Assembly (NCBI GenBank): GCA_944378105.1
Contig: CALWGC010000030.1
Location: forward strand, 37,086-101,085
Reading direction: 5' to 3'
Origin: an uncultured Clostridia bacterium
Lineage (GTDB): Bacteria; Bacillota; Clostridia; Lachnospirales; Anaerotignaceae
Length of the DNA: 64,000 nt
In this document: positions 46,177-54,286 of the stretch, one piece after another
Layout of the letters: each line of letters opens with the position of its first letter
Position numbering within the stretch: the first letter of the stretch is position 1
Position numbers and translations under genes: made by a program
The notes under the pieces: generated by a model
Told to the model about the DNA's origin: nothing
What the model saw: the letters and a program-made list of their open reading frames with translations, nothing else
The model's database searches: none

Positions 46177-46252
46177 ATGGCAAATTGCCATGGATTCTTT
46201 TTTGCTCTGTTTTTTCTTGCTTATTTTACCATAGGAAAAGGGAGCGATGTAA
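46177..46252 (-). promoter_or_regulatory. Promoter and palindrome for the DUF2798 gene
   Basis: Minus strand TTACAT (46252-46247), 18 bases, TGG-TAAAAT (-10 at 46228-46223). ATGGCAA-A-TTGCCAT, a 15-base near-perfect palindrome, is at 46177-46191. An open frame beginning in it (ATG GCA ATT TGC) is in frame with the gene. Confidence 0.5.
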
Positions 46253-46331
46253 GCATTATTTTTTCCTGCTGCCAACGAAATATGGGAAAAAAAAGTAAGG
46301 CTTTTTCGTCATTTTGTCCATAGGTAGGCCA

Positions 46332-47153
46332 TCAAAGTCCGGCGGCTGTAGCCGCTGCTTCGTCCAGTTTTTCATTGTCATAAATGAAAATGGATTGGAG
46401 CAGTTTTTTGGCATAATCGTCAGTCGTTTGGCTCAGTGTGGAAACAGGGCGATGGTCCGTCACATGGCCATGGTATAAAAATAACACTTCGTCACACAGA
46501 TAAGTGATGGAAGTCAAATCATGGGTGATAAACAAATAGGTCAATGAAAGTTTTTCTTTCAACTCCTGCAATAGGTCCATAATTTGAACTTGTGTATGGG
46601 CATCCAAGGAGGAAATGGCTTCGTCAAACAAAATCAGCTCTGGTTTGCAGGCCACGGCGCGGGCAATGCAAACCCGCTGCAACTGTCCGCCGGAAAGCTC
46701 GTGGGGGAATCGGGGTAAAAAGGAGTCGTCCAACCCCACCAAAGACAGCAGATGGGAAAGCTCTGCGTCCACATCTTTCACCTGCTCCCCTTTTCGCTCT
46801 CTGGCTCGGATGCCTTCCAGCAGGATTTCTTTCATGGAAAAACGAGGATTGGCCGAGGTGGTATAGTCTTGAAAGACGACACTGAGTTTTTGCTGCAGCA
46901 GCTTTTTCCCCTTTTTGTCGCCATAAATGGATACACCGTCGATGGAGACATTCCCACTATCTGGTTTCAGCAATCCACAAATCACCCGTCCCAGTGTGCT
47001 CTTCCCGCTGCCCGATTCGCCCAAAATGCCAACACAGCTGCCTTTGGGAATGGTAAGGTTGACATCGAAGAGCACTTGTGTGCGGCTACTTCCAAACCAC
47101 TTTTTTTGGTGCTCGCTTCGAAAGCTGACACAAACATGTTCTACTGTAATCAT
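46332..47153 (-). CDS. nikE: Nickel-type ABC importer ATPase NikE
   Basis: 273 residues: Walker A GESGSGKST, signature LSGGQLQRVCIARAV, Walker B LILFDEAISSLD, switch ITHDL. ATG overlaps the nikD stop. Last gene of a five-gene nikABCDE-like operon; the C-terminus beyond 255 is Asp/Ala-rich. Confidence 0.85.
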   Translation of the reverse strand: MITVEHVCVSFRSEHQKKWFGSSRTQVLFDVNLTIPKGSCVGILGESGSGKSTLGRVICGLLKPDSGNVSIDGVSIYGDKKGKKLLQQKLSVVFQDYTTSANPRFSMKEILLEGIRARERKGEQVKDVDAELSHLLSLVGLDDSFLPRFPHELSGGQLQRVCIARAVACKPELILFDEAISSLDAHTQVQIMDLLQELKEKLSLTYLFITHDLTSITYLCDEVLFLYHGHVTDHRPVSTLSQTTDDYAKKLLQSIFIYDNEKLDEAAATAAGL

Positions 47154-47968
47154 ACCATCCCTCCCAGTACTTGTTGATAGCGGGCCATGACGGCTTGCCG
47201 TTTTTCGATTAAAAGCTTTGTATAACGGTCTTGGGCGTGATGGAGGATATGGGAAAAAGTCCCTTCATCCACAATCTCGCCTTGGTTCATCACCAAAAGC
47301 CGGTCGGCCACCTTGGCAATGGCGCCCAAATCATGGGTTATAAAAATCATGGCTGTCTGGTGGGCATTTTTGATTTCCAAAAAAGCCTCCAAGATTTCTT
47401 TTTGGGTGATGGCGTCGATGGCAGTGGTGGGTTCGTCGGCGATGAGCAACTTTGGTTTTAGGGCCACAGCCAGGCCAATCATAATCCGTTGCAGCATACC
47501 GCCGGAAAGTTGGTGTGGATATTTTTCTAAGGCTACTTTTGGGTTTTGAATCTGCATTCGATCCAAAATAGCCAGGGATTCTTCTCGAATTTCCTTTTGT
47601 GACCAGTTGGTGTGGGTGGCAAAGGTTTCGGCCATTTGGTTACCGATGCGATACAGAGGATCAAAACAGGTCATGGGGTTTTGCAGAACCATGGTGATGT
47701 CTTTTCCTCGCAGAGAACGGAGGGTCTCCTTTTTTTCTTTTAACAGGTCTTTACCGCAAAAGAATGCTTCTCCTGTAGCGGAGAAATGACGGTCCAGCAG
47801 TCCCAACATGGACTTGACGGTCATGCTTTTGCCGCTGCCCGATTCCCCCAGAATCCCCAGGCATTCACCAGGATAAACGGAAAAAGAAGAATCCTTGACC
47901 AGTTGTTTGGTGTTTTTTCCGCTTTGTAGCGTGACCGACAGGTGATTGACGGCTAAAACAGGCGTCAT
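47150..47968 (-). CDS. nikD: Nickel-type ABC importer ATPase NikD
   Basis: 272 residues: Walker A GESGSGKSMT, signature LSGGMLQRIMIGLAV, Walker B LLIADEPTTAID, switch ITHDLG. Lacks the Cys-rich C-terminal extension seen in the other importer's ATPase, as NikD does. Overlaps nikC and nikE ends by four bases each. Confidence 0.85.
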   Translation of the reverse strand: MTPVLAVNHLSVTLQSGKNTKQLVKDSSFSVYPGECLGILGESGSGKSMTVKSMLGLLDRHFSATGEAFFCGKDLLKEKKETLRSLRGKDITMVLQNPMTCFDPLYRIGNQMAETFATHTNWSQKEIREESLAILDRMQIQNPKVALEKYPHQLSGGMLQRIMIGLAVALKPKLLIADEPTTAIDAITQKEILEAFLEIKNAHQTAMIFITHDLGAIAKVADRLLVMNQGEIVDEGTFSHILHHAQDRYTKLLIEKRQAVMARYQQVLGGMV

Positions 47969-48789
47969 TCTACCACCTCCTTGGGGTCCAATACATCTCG
48001 CAGAGCGTCACCCATCAGGTTAAAGACAGAAACCAGCGCCACGATGGCTACGCCAGGAATCACCATTTGGGAAGGATTACTGGTCAATACATTTTTTGCC
48101 TCGTTTAACATGGCGCCCCATTCCGGCGTTGGCGCCTGTACACCCAGGCCCAAAAAGGACAGCGTGGAAATGTTGATGATGGCCCAACCCACATCCAGGG
48201 AGGCCAGTACGGCCAAATCTGCGGCAATGGATGGAAGCAGATGGCGTGCCAAGATAAACCATTCCGGTGTGCCGATGCAGCGGGAAAATTGGATGAAGTT
48301 TTTATCTCGATACTGCATAACGCCGGTACGAATCATACGGGCATACCAAGCCCATTTGATAAATACATTGGCTAGTACCACATTTTGCACACTGACGCCC
48401 AGCAATGCCACCACCGCAAAAACCATCACTTGGCTTGGGAAAGAAAGCATCACATCCACCACGCGCATGATGATTTCTTCCACCCAGCCTCGAAAATATC
48501 CGGCCAAAAGTCCCATCAAAGCCCCTAGGCCAATGGTCCCAAGCATGGTCAAAATGGCAAGGCCCAATGTTGGCCGAATACCATAAAGAAGCCGGGACAA
48601 CAGGCACCGGCCCAAATGGTCTGTGCCAAGGGGAAATTGGGCGCTCATGGATTCGTATTTGTGCAGAATATCGGCGGCATAGGGATCGTTTGGCGCAATC
48701 CAGGGCGCCAAAATACCCAAAAGCGCGATGAGTACCACAAAAAAAACTGTGCCAACGGCCGTTTTATTTTTCCAAAATCGTTGAGCCAT
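47965..48789 (-). CDS. nikC: Nickel-type ABC importer permease NikC
   Basis: 274 residues, six membrane helices. N-terminal APNDPYAADILHKYES, then FPLGTDHLGRCLLSRLLYGIR and an EAA loop around SRCIGTPEWFILARHLLP. ATGA overlap with nikD; three bases after nikB. Confidence 0.87.
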   Translation of the reverse strand: MAQRFWKNKTAVGTVFFVVLIALLGILAPWIAPNDPYAADILHKYESMSAQFPLGTDHLGRCLLSRLLYGIRPTLGLAILTMLGTIGLGALMGLLAGYFRGWVEEIIMRVVDVMLSFPSQVMVFAVVALLGVSVQNVVLANVFIKWAWYARMIRTGVMQYRDKNFIQFSRCIGTPEWFILARHLLPSIAADLAVLASLDVGWAIINISTLSFLGLGVQAPTPEWGAMLNEAKNVLTSNPSQMVIPGVAIVALVSVFNLMGDALRDVLDPKEVVE

Positions 48790-48792
48790 TGC

Positions 48793-49734
48793 TTATGCCC
48801 CCTCCTTTCTCAATCTTGGATCGGAAACGGTTTGTAAAAGATCAAAGAGTAAATTAAACACCACAAATAGCACGCCAATTAAAAGCACATAGGCCTGTAT
48901 AATGGGATAATCTCGGTTAAAAATGGAGCTGATGCAAAGGGTACCAAGACCGGGCCAGGCAAAGACATTTTCAACGACAATGGTGCCGCTGATGAGCTGT
49001 GGAATACTCATGCCGATGGCTACAATGCAGGTATGCATGGAATTTTTCAAAATATGCTTCACCAAAATCACTTTCTGTGGCAGCCCTCGTACATTGGCAT
49101 AAAGCACATAATCCTGTTTCATATTTTCCAACATGTTGTTGCGGATGAGACGGATATAGGTGGAAATATAACTGAGGGAGACGGTGAAGGCTGGCAAAAT
49201 CAAATGGGCGAAGGAGCCGCCGCCGCTGGTGGGCAGTAAATCCAGCTTGATGGAAATAAACCACATCAGTAAAAGCCCTACCCAGTAAGGCGGCATTGCC
49301 GTCGTGATAAATACCAATGCCCGCATCACTTGATCAAAAATGCCATCCTTGTATACAGCACACAAAAAGCCAATGGGAATGCTTAATAAGATAACGAGAA
49401 CCAAAGAGGCCCCGGCCAGTTGGAGCGTGGCCGGTAAACAGCGGGCTAACTCTCCGGCCACAGTCCGGCTGGGATTGACATAGCTGATGCCAAAATCTCC
49501 TTTCAAACAATCGAAAAGCCAGGAAACATAGCGCACCAAAAATGGCCTATTTAGTCCAAGCTCTGCCTCAACTTCAGCAATGGCTTCTTCTGTGATAATG
49601 GGGACTTGCCTTACCCGTAGGGCCACTTCTGCCGGATTAGAAGGAATCAAATTGATAAAGACAAAGCATACAAAGGAGATAATCAGCAAGAGCGGAATGG
49701 TGCTTAAAATTCGTTTGAATACGTATTGTTTCAT
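48793..49734 (-). CDS. nikB: Nickel-type ABC importer permease NikB
   Basis: 313 residues from ATG 49734 (AAAGGAG nine bases before). FKRILSTIPLLLIISFVCF opens the first helix; ELGLNRPFLVRYVSWL and an EAA loop (YVLYANVRGLPQKVI) follow. Pairs with NikC to form the membrane channel. Confidence 0.87.
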   Translation of the reverse strand: MKQYVFKRILSTIPLLLIISFVCFVFINLIPSNPAEVALRVRQVPIITEEAIAEVEAELGLNRPFLVRYVSWLFDCLKGDFGISYVNPSRTVAGELARCLPATLQLAGASLVLVILLSIPIGFLCAVYKDGIFDQVMRALVFITTAMPPYWVGLLLMWFISIKLDLLPTSGGGSFAHLILPAFTVSLSYISTYIRLIRNNMLENMKQDYVLYANVRGLPQKVILVKHILKNSMHTCIVAIGMSIPQLISGTIVVENVFAWPGLGTLCISSIFNRDYPIIQAYVLLIGVLFVVFNLLFDLLQTVSDPRLRKEGA

Positions 49735-49799
49735 ACGATAAAACTCCTTTCTGACCGAAAACGAGGCTGCCCGTTCAAACAAGGCAGCCCGTTTGTGAT

Positions 49800-51440
49800 C
49801 TAATTCTGCGATGATTCAAAATACAAGTCTTCAAAAGGCACTTCATATTGGGTTTGAGTAAAATGGAAGCCTTGCATATCGGATCGGTAGATTGCTTTGT
49901 TGCACTCATATGTTAATGGAATATAGACTGCATCTTCATGGAGTCTGGTCAGTACAAAGGTATAAAGTTCTTGGCGTTTTTGCTCATCTGTAGAGACCAG
50001 AATTTCTGTAATGGCTTCGTCAATTTCTGCTTTGTCTTCTAACCCTTGTTGTGCGGCATAGTCTCCATAAACGGGTGCGCGCATGGCAGCCAAAGAAGAT
50101 TGAGGGTCATAAGGCATTCCCCAACAAATATTAAAGACAAGATCAAAATTACCAGCTTTCATACGGTCGCGGTAGGACTGCTCTTCTTCTCCATGGATGG
50201 TCAGAGAGATTCCCAGTTGTGCATATTCGCTTTGCAGATATTCTGCAATGGCTTTTTCTGTTACGCTGTCGCTGTTATAAAGAAGTTCCAGTGCCAAAGT
50301 CTGTCCATCTTTTGTCAACACACCATCGCTGCCAGCGCTCCAGCCGGCTTCCGCCAAAAGGGAAGCAGCTAATTCCATATCGTAGGTGTATGGTTCCAGA
50401 TCAATGTCACAATAAGGTACTGTGGTGGCAAAAAGCGTATCTGCCGGTTCTTCCAAGCCATAAAAAATCCCTTCGGAGATAGCCTGTTTGTTGGTGGCGT
50501 GCTGCAAAGCCTGACGGACTTTGACGTCTGAAAGTAATTCATTGGTGGTGTTGATTACAATATGACGGGTAGACGTAGGGTCAGAAAGGGCCACAGTAAA
50601 ATCTTCGCTGTCTGCATATTGATTGATGGCATCAGCGTCAATCATGTTTTTGCCAAAGATAAAATCAATTTCTCCTTTTTCCAAGGCCAAGATTCTGGTT
50701 TGATTGTCCGGGATGACCTTTACGGTGATTTCTTTGATGGCTGGCTGTTCTCCCCAATAGTTTTCGTTGGCGGTGAAAATAGCATATTCATCAGTAACAA
50801 ATTCGCTTAATACATAAGGTCCGGTGCCAATATAGGCATTGACGCCATCTTTTGTACTGCCGTCTTTCATGGCAGCCGGAGAAATCATGGCAAACGGTCT
50901 GGTTACGCCCAATTCTGTCAAAAGTGGGTAGTATGGTTCTGAAAGCTCAATCACAAAGGTGCTTTCATCTGGTGCAGAAACACCCACCAACAAGTTCATC
51001 ATTTCCAGCCATGTGTGACGATCTTTATTTTCAATGATGGCATCAAAATTGGCTTTGATGGCATAGGCATCACACACTTCTCCATCCGAAAAATAAACAT
51101 CGGGCCGAATATGGAAGGTATAGATTTTTCCATCCTCACTGATGTCCCAACTTTCGGCCAGACAGCCTTCGTAACCATCGGCAGTGATATTAACCAATGT
51201 CTCAAAAAGCATTTCTTGGGCATACATTTCTCCAGCATATAAATGTGGGTTCAAATCACGAATATCGCGATAGTTCACAAAAATAAGAGAGTCTTTGGCC
51301 TCCCCCGTTTGGGATGTGGTTTCGGTTGTTTCTGTTCCCTCTGTGGTTGTGCTGGTTTCGGTACTGCTGCCAGAGCAGCCGCCAAGCATCGAAACACAAA
51401 GGGCCCCAAGCAGCAACAGGCTGCACCATTTCTTTTTCAT
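49800..51440 (-). CDS. nikA: Nickel-binding-type lipoprotein NikA
   Basis: 546 residues. Lipobox MLGGC (Cys at 22), Ser/Thr-rich linker, then a family 5 binding protein that follows E. coli NikA closely in motifs: DLNPHLYAGEM, YFSDGEVCDA, ENYWGEQPAIKEI, HGEEEQSYRDR, WGMPYDPQSSL and RLHEDAVYIPLTY. It should bind Ni2+ with a small chelator such as histidine or an opine-type metallophore. AAGGAGG precedes ATG. The GTTAG-type palindrome at 51494 lies in its promoter region. Confidence 0.85.
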   Translation of the reverse strand: MKKKWCSLLLLGALCVSMLGGCSGSSTETSTTTEGTETTETTSQTGEAKDSLIFVNYRDIRDLNPHLYAGEMYAQEMLFETLVNITADGYEGCLAESWDISEDGKIYTFHIRPDVYFSDGEVCDAYAIKANFDAIIENKDRHTWLEMMNLLVGVSAPDESTFVIELSEPYYPLLTELGVTRPFAMISPAAMKDGSTKDGVNAYIGTGPYVLSEFVTDEYAIFTANENYWGEQPAIKEITVKVIPDNQTRILALEKGEIDFIFGKNMIDADAINQYADSEDFTVALSDPTSTRHIVINTTNELLSDVKVRQALQHATNKQAISEGIFYGLEEPADTLFATTVPYCDIDLEPYTYDMELAASLLAEAGWSAGSDGVLTKDGQTLALELLYNSDSVTEKAIAEYLQSEYAQLGISLTIHGEEEQSYRDRMKAGNFDLVFNICWGMPYDPQSSLAAMRAPVYGDYAAQQGLEDKAEIDEAITEILVSTDEQKRQELYTFVLTRLHEDAVYIPLTYECNKAIYRSDMQGFHFTQTQYEVPFEDLYFESSQN

Positions 51441-51493
51441 AAATTTCCTCCTTACTACAATGTTTGATTTTGTTCGGAGGTAATCATATCATG

Positions 51494-51509
51494 GTTAGTT
51501 AAAACTTAC
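51494..51509. promoter_or_regulatory. Operator site A: GTTAG-N6-CTTAC, nikA promoter
   Basis: One mismatch to GTTAG-N6-CTAAC. It lies between a minus-strand -10 (TATGAT, 51488-51483) and its weak -35, so binding would control nikABCDE directly. Confidence 0.5.
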
Positions 51510-51586
51510 TACTGTCTTTTTTCTCATAATGCGTTCTAACAAAAAGTTATAACAAATGTCAATTTTCTGATTCTTTTTGCGCTTCT

Positions 51587-51598
51587 TTTCACGTGAAA
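51587..51598. other. parS-like palindrome
   Basis: TTTCACGTGAAA, a perfect 12-bp palindrome inside CTTTTCACGTGAAACG, which matches 13 of 16 bases of the ParB site consensus. Located just after the LysR gene stop. Confidence 0.35.
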
Positions 51599-51606
51599 CG
51601 GAAACA

Positions 51607-52512
51607 TTAGAGGATTGTTTGAAAGGTATCCAAAAACCATTGAGCCGCTTCACTGAGGACGGTCTGCTCCCGTTTTAGAAAACCGATGGCCAAAAAAGGT
51701 TCGCAATCGCAAATGGGCAAAGCTTTGATTTGGTATTGCTGATAGGGAGAATATAGGAAGTTGATGCCAAGCACACAAAGATCGGTATGCAAAAGGAGAT
51801 TGGTTGTGGCATGGTCGCTATTGGTATACATGGCAAACTGTAATTGCTCGGTGCTGATGGCGCCCAAAGAAAGGTGGTCCAGATGATGTTCCAGAGAAAA
51901 ATAGTCCCGTACTCCACGCATAAAGCGCAGCTGTTGTAATTCAGAAAAAGAGATGTGGTCTTTTTGAAAATGGGGATGGTTTGGGCCCACATAGATGCAG
52001 GCCTCTTTGACGTCCATGGGCTCAAATACCAATTTTTTGTGTCCCATGATATGCTGGAAGCTTTTTAATTGTTTTTGTGCGATATAGACGATGCCAAGCT
52101 CGCTGATTCCGCTGGCCACCCAGTCGCTCACCTCCTCCACTGTCCCTTCTTGATGCTCCACCACATATCCTTTGGGGTGCCAATGGCAATAAAAATCGGC
52201 CAAAAGCCTTGCAATCATATTGCTGGGATAGGTGGATAGAGCGAATTTTTTGCCTTGATTGTGGTCGGCCATGGCATTGATGACGGACATACTTTTTAAA
52301 ACAATTTGGGCATATTCTCGCACGGCCTCTCCATAGGGCGTGATTTGTAACCCTCGGCTGGTGCGTTCAAATAGTTTTCTGCCCAATTCTTTTTCTAAGG
52401 CAGAAATGGTTTTGCTGACATTTGGCTGTGTGGTATAGAGGCACTCGGCGGCCTGATTAAAACTGCCCTTTTGGCAGGCAACAATAAAGTATTCCAGTTG
52501 TTTGATTTCCAT
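51607..52512 (-). CDS. LysR-family transcriptional regulator
   Basis: 301 residues. N-terminal helix-turn-helix (MEIKQLEYFIVACQKGSFNQ; CLYTTQPNVSKTISALEKELG) and a periplasmic-binding-like ligand domain from about 90. GGGAGG precedes ATG. It lies directly upstream of nikABCDE on the same strand and divergent from the AraC gene; palindrome B sits at its own start point, so autoregulation and control of nik are likely. Confidence 0.92.
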   Translation of the reverse strand: MEIKQLEYFIVACQKGSFNQAAECLYTTQPNVSKTISALEKELGRKLFERTSRGLQITPYGEAVREYAQIVLKSMSVINAMADHNQGKKFALSTYPSNMIARLLADFYCHWHPKGYVVEHQEGTVEEVSDWVASGISELGIVYIAQKQLKSFQHIMGHKKLVFEPMDVKEACIYVGPNHPHFQKDHISFSELQQLRFMRGVRDYFSLEHHLDHLSLGAISTEQLQFAMYTNSDHATTNLLLHTDLCVLGINFLYSPYQQYQIKALPICDCEPFLAIGFLKREQTVLSEAAQWFLDTFQTIL

Positions 52513-52534
52513 AAGGAGACCTCCCTGATTTATA

Positions 52535-52550
52535 GTTAGATATAACTAAC
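52535..52550. promoter_or_regulatory. Operator site B: GTTAG-N6-CTAAC at the LysR gene start
   Basis: Perfect 5-bp arms, placed 7 bases downstream of the LysR gene -10 box, covering the transcription start. T-N11-A geometry fits LysR binding. Confidence 0.6.
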
Positions 52551-52556
52551 AACAAA

Positions 52557-52585
52557 AGTATACAAATGGCCAATTTCTTTGTCAA
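52557..52585 (-). promoter_or_regulatory. Promoter for the LysR gene
   Basis: Minus strand TTGACA (52585-52580), 17 bases, TATACT (52562-52557). Confidence 0.75.
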
Positions 52586-52604
52586 GTATTCTCCTGGAAA
52601 AAGG

Positions 52605-52633
52605 TTGCAAGGAAAGAAAGGTTGTAGTATTCT
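52605..52633 (+). promoter_or_regulatory. Promoter for the AraC-type gene
   Basis: TTGCAA (52605-52610), 17 bases, TATTCT (52628-52633). Confidence 0.65.
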
Positions 52634-52636
52634 TTA

Positions 52637-52652
52637 GTTAGTTTTTGCTAAC
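52637..52652. promoter_or_regulatory. Operator site C: GTTAG-N6-CTAAC at the AraC gene start
   Basis: Arms extend to 7 bp (TAGTTAG / CTAACTA). It begins just after the -10 box, the same placement as site B. Confidence 0.65.
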
Positions 52653-52676
52653 TATAAGTTTGAGAGAAGGATTGTT

Positions 52677-53576
52677 ATGTTATCAGCTTTGTTCTCCCAT
52701 CCCACCCTCCAAAGTAAAACCCTTTGGGTTGATTTGCTGCCAGGGCTGCGGGCCTGTCGGGTTTCCTTTTTTCCTAAGGAGAAAATGGAAGTGGAGCTTT
52801 CTTTTTCAGGGAAAGAAAGCGGGATGGAAGCGTTTTTTTGTTTTATGGGTCATTTGGATGTGTGTTTGGATGGTCAGAGGCTTTGCCGCGTTGCGGCCAA
52901 TACCTTGTTCCTTTCCCTACCACTTCCCCAAAAAACTGTTGTGGTATTAAAGGAACCTGTGGAAGGAATGTTGTTAGAAGTAAAAGGGGAAGCGACTCGT
53001 TTTTGGCCGTTTTTGGTCCAGGAGAAAAAGAGAAAAGATTTGCCTGAGGAAACAAGAAAAGCAAATGTACAAATGGGCCCGGGATGGATTTTTCAGTCTC
53101 TCAACTGGCCAGCACCTTTTTTTGATGCCCTTTCCCATCTTTCGCCGAAGGAACAAGGACTTTGCTGCCTGGCCAAAGGGATAGATGTTTTTTACACTTT
53201 GGGAGAGGAAGTCTGGCCCTTTTCTACCCTGCTTTCTCCCTGTCCGGCCCAGCAGATGGCTGCCGTTGGCGTATACTTGGAGTCCCATTTGGAAGAAAAA
53301 TTGACCATTGCAAATTTAAGCCGCCGTTTTTGTTTATCCCAAACAGCCTTAAAAACGGCTTTTCGAAATTACTATGGTTTACCGGTGCACCGTTATATAC
53401 AACAAAAAAGAATGGAACGGGCGGCATGTGTATTGAAGCAAGGAGAAACAAATATTTTGGAAGTGGCTCAATCGGTGGGTTATGAAAGTATTAGTCAATT
53501 CAATGCTTGTTTCAAGCAATTTTATGGTATGACGCCAACGCAATATCGAAAAATGTCTGATTCCGGTCGGAGCTAA
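52677..53576 (+). CDS. AraC-family transcriptional regulator
   Basis: 299 residues. The N-terminal 190 are a divergent ligand domain, the layout of PchR/YbtA-type regulators of metal-chelator uptake. The C-terminal AraC double helix-turn-helix is clear: KLTIANLSRRFCLSQTALKT and ILEVAQSVGYESISQFNACF. AGAAGGA precedes ATG 52677. Operator D overlaps its stop codon. With the LysR gene it probably controls the nik operon and the P1B ATPase cassette. Confidence 0.88.
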   Translation: MLSALFSHPTLQSKTLWVDLLPGLRACRVSFFPKEKMEVELSFSGKESGMEAFFCFMGHLDVCLDGQRLCRVAANTLFLSLPLPQKTVVVLKEPVEGMLLEVKGEATRFWPFLVQEKKRKDLPEETRKANVQMGPGWIFQSLNWPAPFFDALSHLSPKEQGLCCLAKGIDVFYTLGEEVWPFSTLLSPCPAQQMAAVGVYLESHLEEKLTIANLSRRFCLSQTALKTAFRNYYGLPVHRYIQQKRMERAACVLKQGETNILEVAQSVGYESISQFNACFKQFYGMTPTQYRKMSDSGRS

Positions 53577-53616
53577 CTATTTCCGTTAGACAAGACAAAC
53601 CGATATCGTGTATCAT
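53573..53616 (+). promoter_or_regulatory. Promoter of the peptide-DUF6110-P1B cassette, with operator site D
   Basis: TAGACA (53587-53592), 18 bases, TATCAT (53611-53616). CTAAC-N7-GTTAG (53573-53589) overlaps the -35; its half-sites are those of sites A-C in reversed order. Confidence 0.55.
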
Positions 53617-53665
53617 GAGATTTCGAACAGAAAGGGATGGAAAGGGCAAAAAAGGAGGGATTCGG

Positions 53666-53746
53666 TTGAAACAACATCGGTTTTGGGCCTGGGGCGCTCT
53701 TTTTTGTATGGCAATGGTCATGATTACTGGATACCGTAGGAAATGA
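53666..53746 (+). CDS. 26-residue peptide
   Basis: TTG 53666, six bases after AAAGGAGGG, to TGA 53746: a basic aromatic start (KQHRFWAWG), a short membrane stretch (ALFCMAMVMITG) and a basic end (YRRK). The ideal ribosome site and the position 19 bases before the DUF6110 gene support translation. Function unknown. Confidence 0.6.
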   Translation: MKQHRFWAWGALFCMAMVMITGYRRK

Positions 53747-53765
53747 CGAGAAAGGAAGAAAAAGA

Positions 53766-54032
53766 ATGAATGTATATCACAAATTGGCTTGTTTTGCTGG
53801 CGGAGTGTTATTTGGGTCTTTTGGAATGAAACTGTTGACCAGTCAGGATGCGAAAAAAACGTATATCCATGCAACAGCAGCAGGGCTGCGGATGAAAGAT
53901 TGTGTGATGAAAACAGTGACCGAAGCCCAAGAAAACGTCAATGACATCGTGGCCTCGGCCAAGGATATCAATGAAACCCGCTATGCTGCCCAGCAGGCTA
54001 CCGAAGTAGAAGATAGCGCAGAAGAAGCATAA
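53766..54032 (+). CDS. DUF6110-like small protein
   Basis: 88 residues: an N-terminal membrane segment (KLACFAGGVLFGSFGMKLL), then SQDAKKTYIHATAAGLRMKDCVM and an acidic, Ala/Glu-rich tail. I believe this matches the DUF6110 family, which is often found beside heavy-metal P-type ATPases; the exact family should be verified. AAAGGAAG precedes ATG. Confidence 0.65.
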   Translation: MNVYHKLACFAGGVLFGSFGMKLLTSQDAKKTYIHATAAGLRMKDCVMKTVTEAQENVNDIVASAKDINETRYAAQQATEVEDSAEEA

Positions 54033-54042
54033 GGATTACATC

Positions 54043-54268
54043 AAAAAAAGAAACCGTTTTTGGCGCAGCCTCCTCCGTCCCCTTTGGAGAAGGCCTGGCA
54101 GACGATTGGCGCCCAACAGCCAACATCGTCTGGAAGAAAGTTTATCCCAAGCAAACTGTTTTGGGCCGTGCATCCCTTTGAAATTTGTTTGGGGTGGCTT
54201 TCTTCTCTGTTAAGTCCATCCCAAAGAGGGATTAGCAAGAGGCTGCGCCGAGGGCGGTTTCTTTTTTT
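54043..54268. repeat. 226-bp highly self-complementary intergenic element
   Basis: Outer arms AAAAAAAGAAACCG (54043-54056) and its exact complement (54255-54268); second stem GGCGCAGCCTC (54062-54072) with GAGGCTGCGCC (54239-54249). Inside: CAGACGAT (54099) with ATCGTCTG (54125); CCCAA (54146) with TTGGG (54161); TTTGGGGTGG (54188) with CCATCCCAAA (54216). The right end is a T7 tract 18 bases before the ATPase start. It could be a MITE-like repeat, a structured leader RNA, or a large terminator. Confidence 0.7.
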
Positions 54269-54286
54269 GCCAAAAGGAGAGAAGAT

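Noticed and set aside
52637..52652. DtxR/IdeR iron box
   Set aside because: Half-sites resemble TTAG/CTAA but the spacing differs from the 19-bp IdeR consensus, so I do not name it as such.
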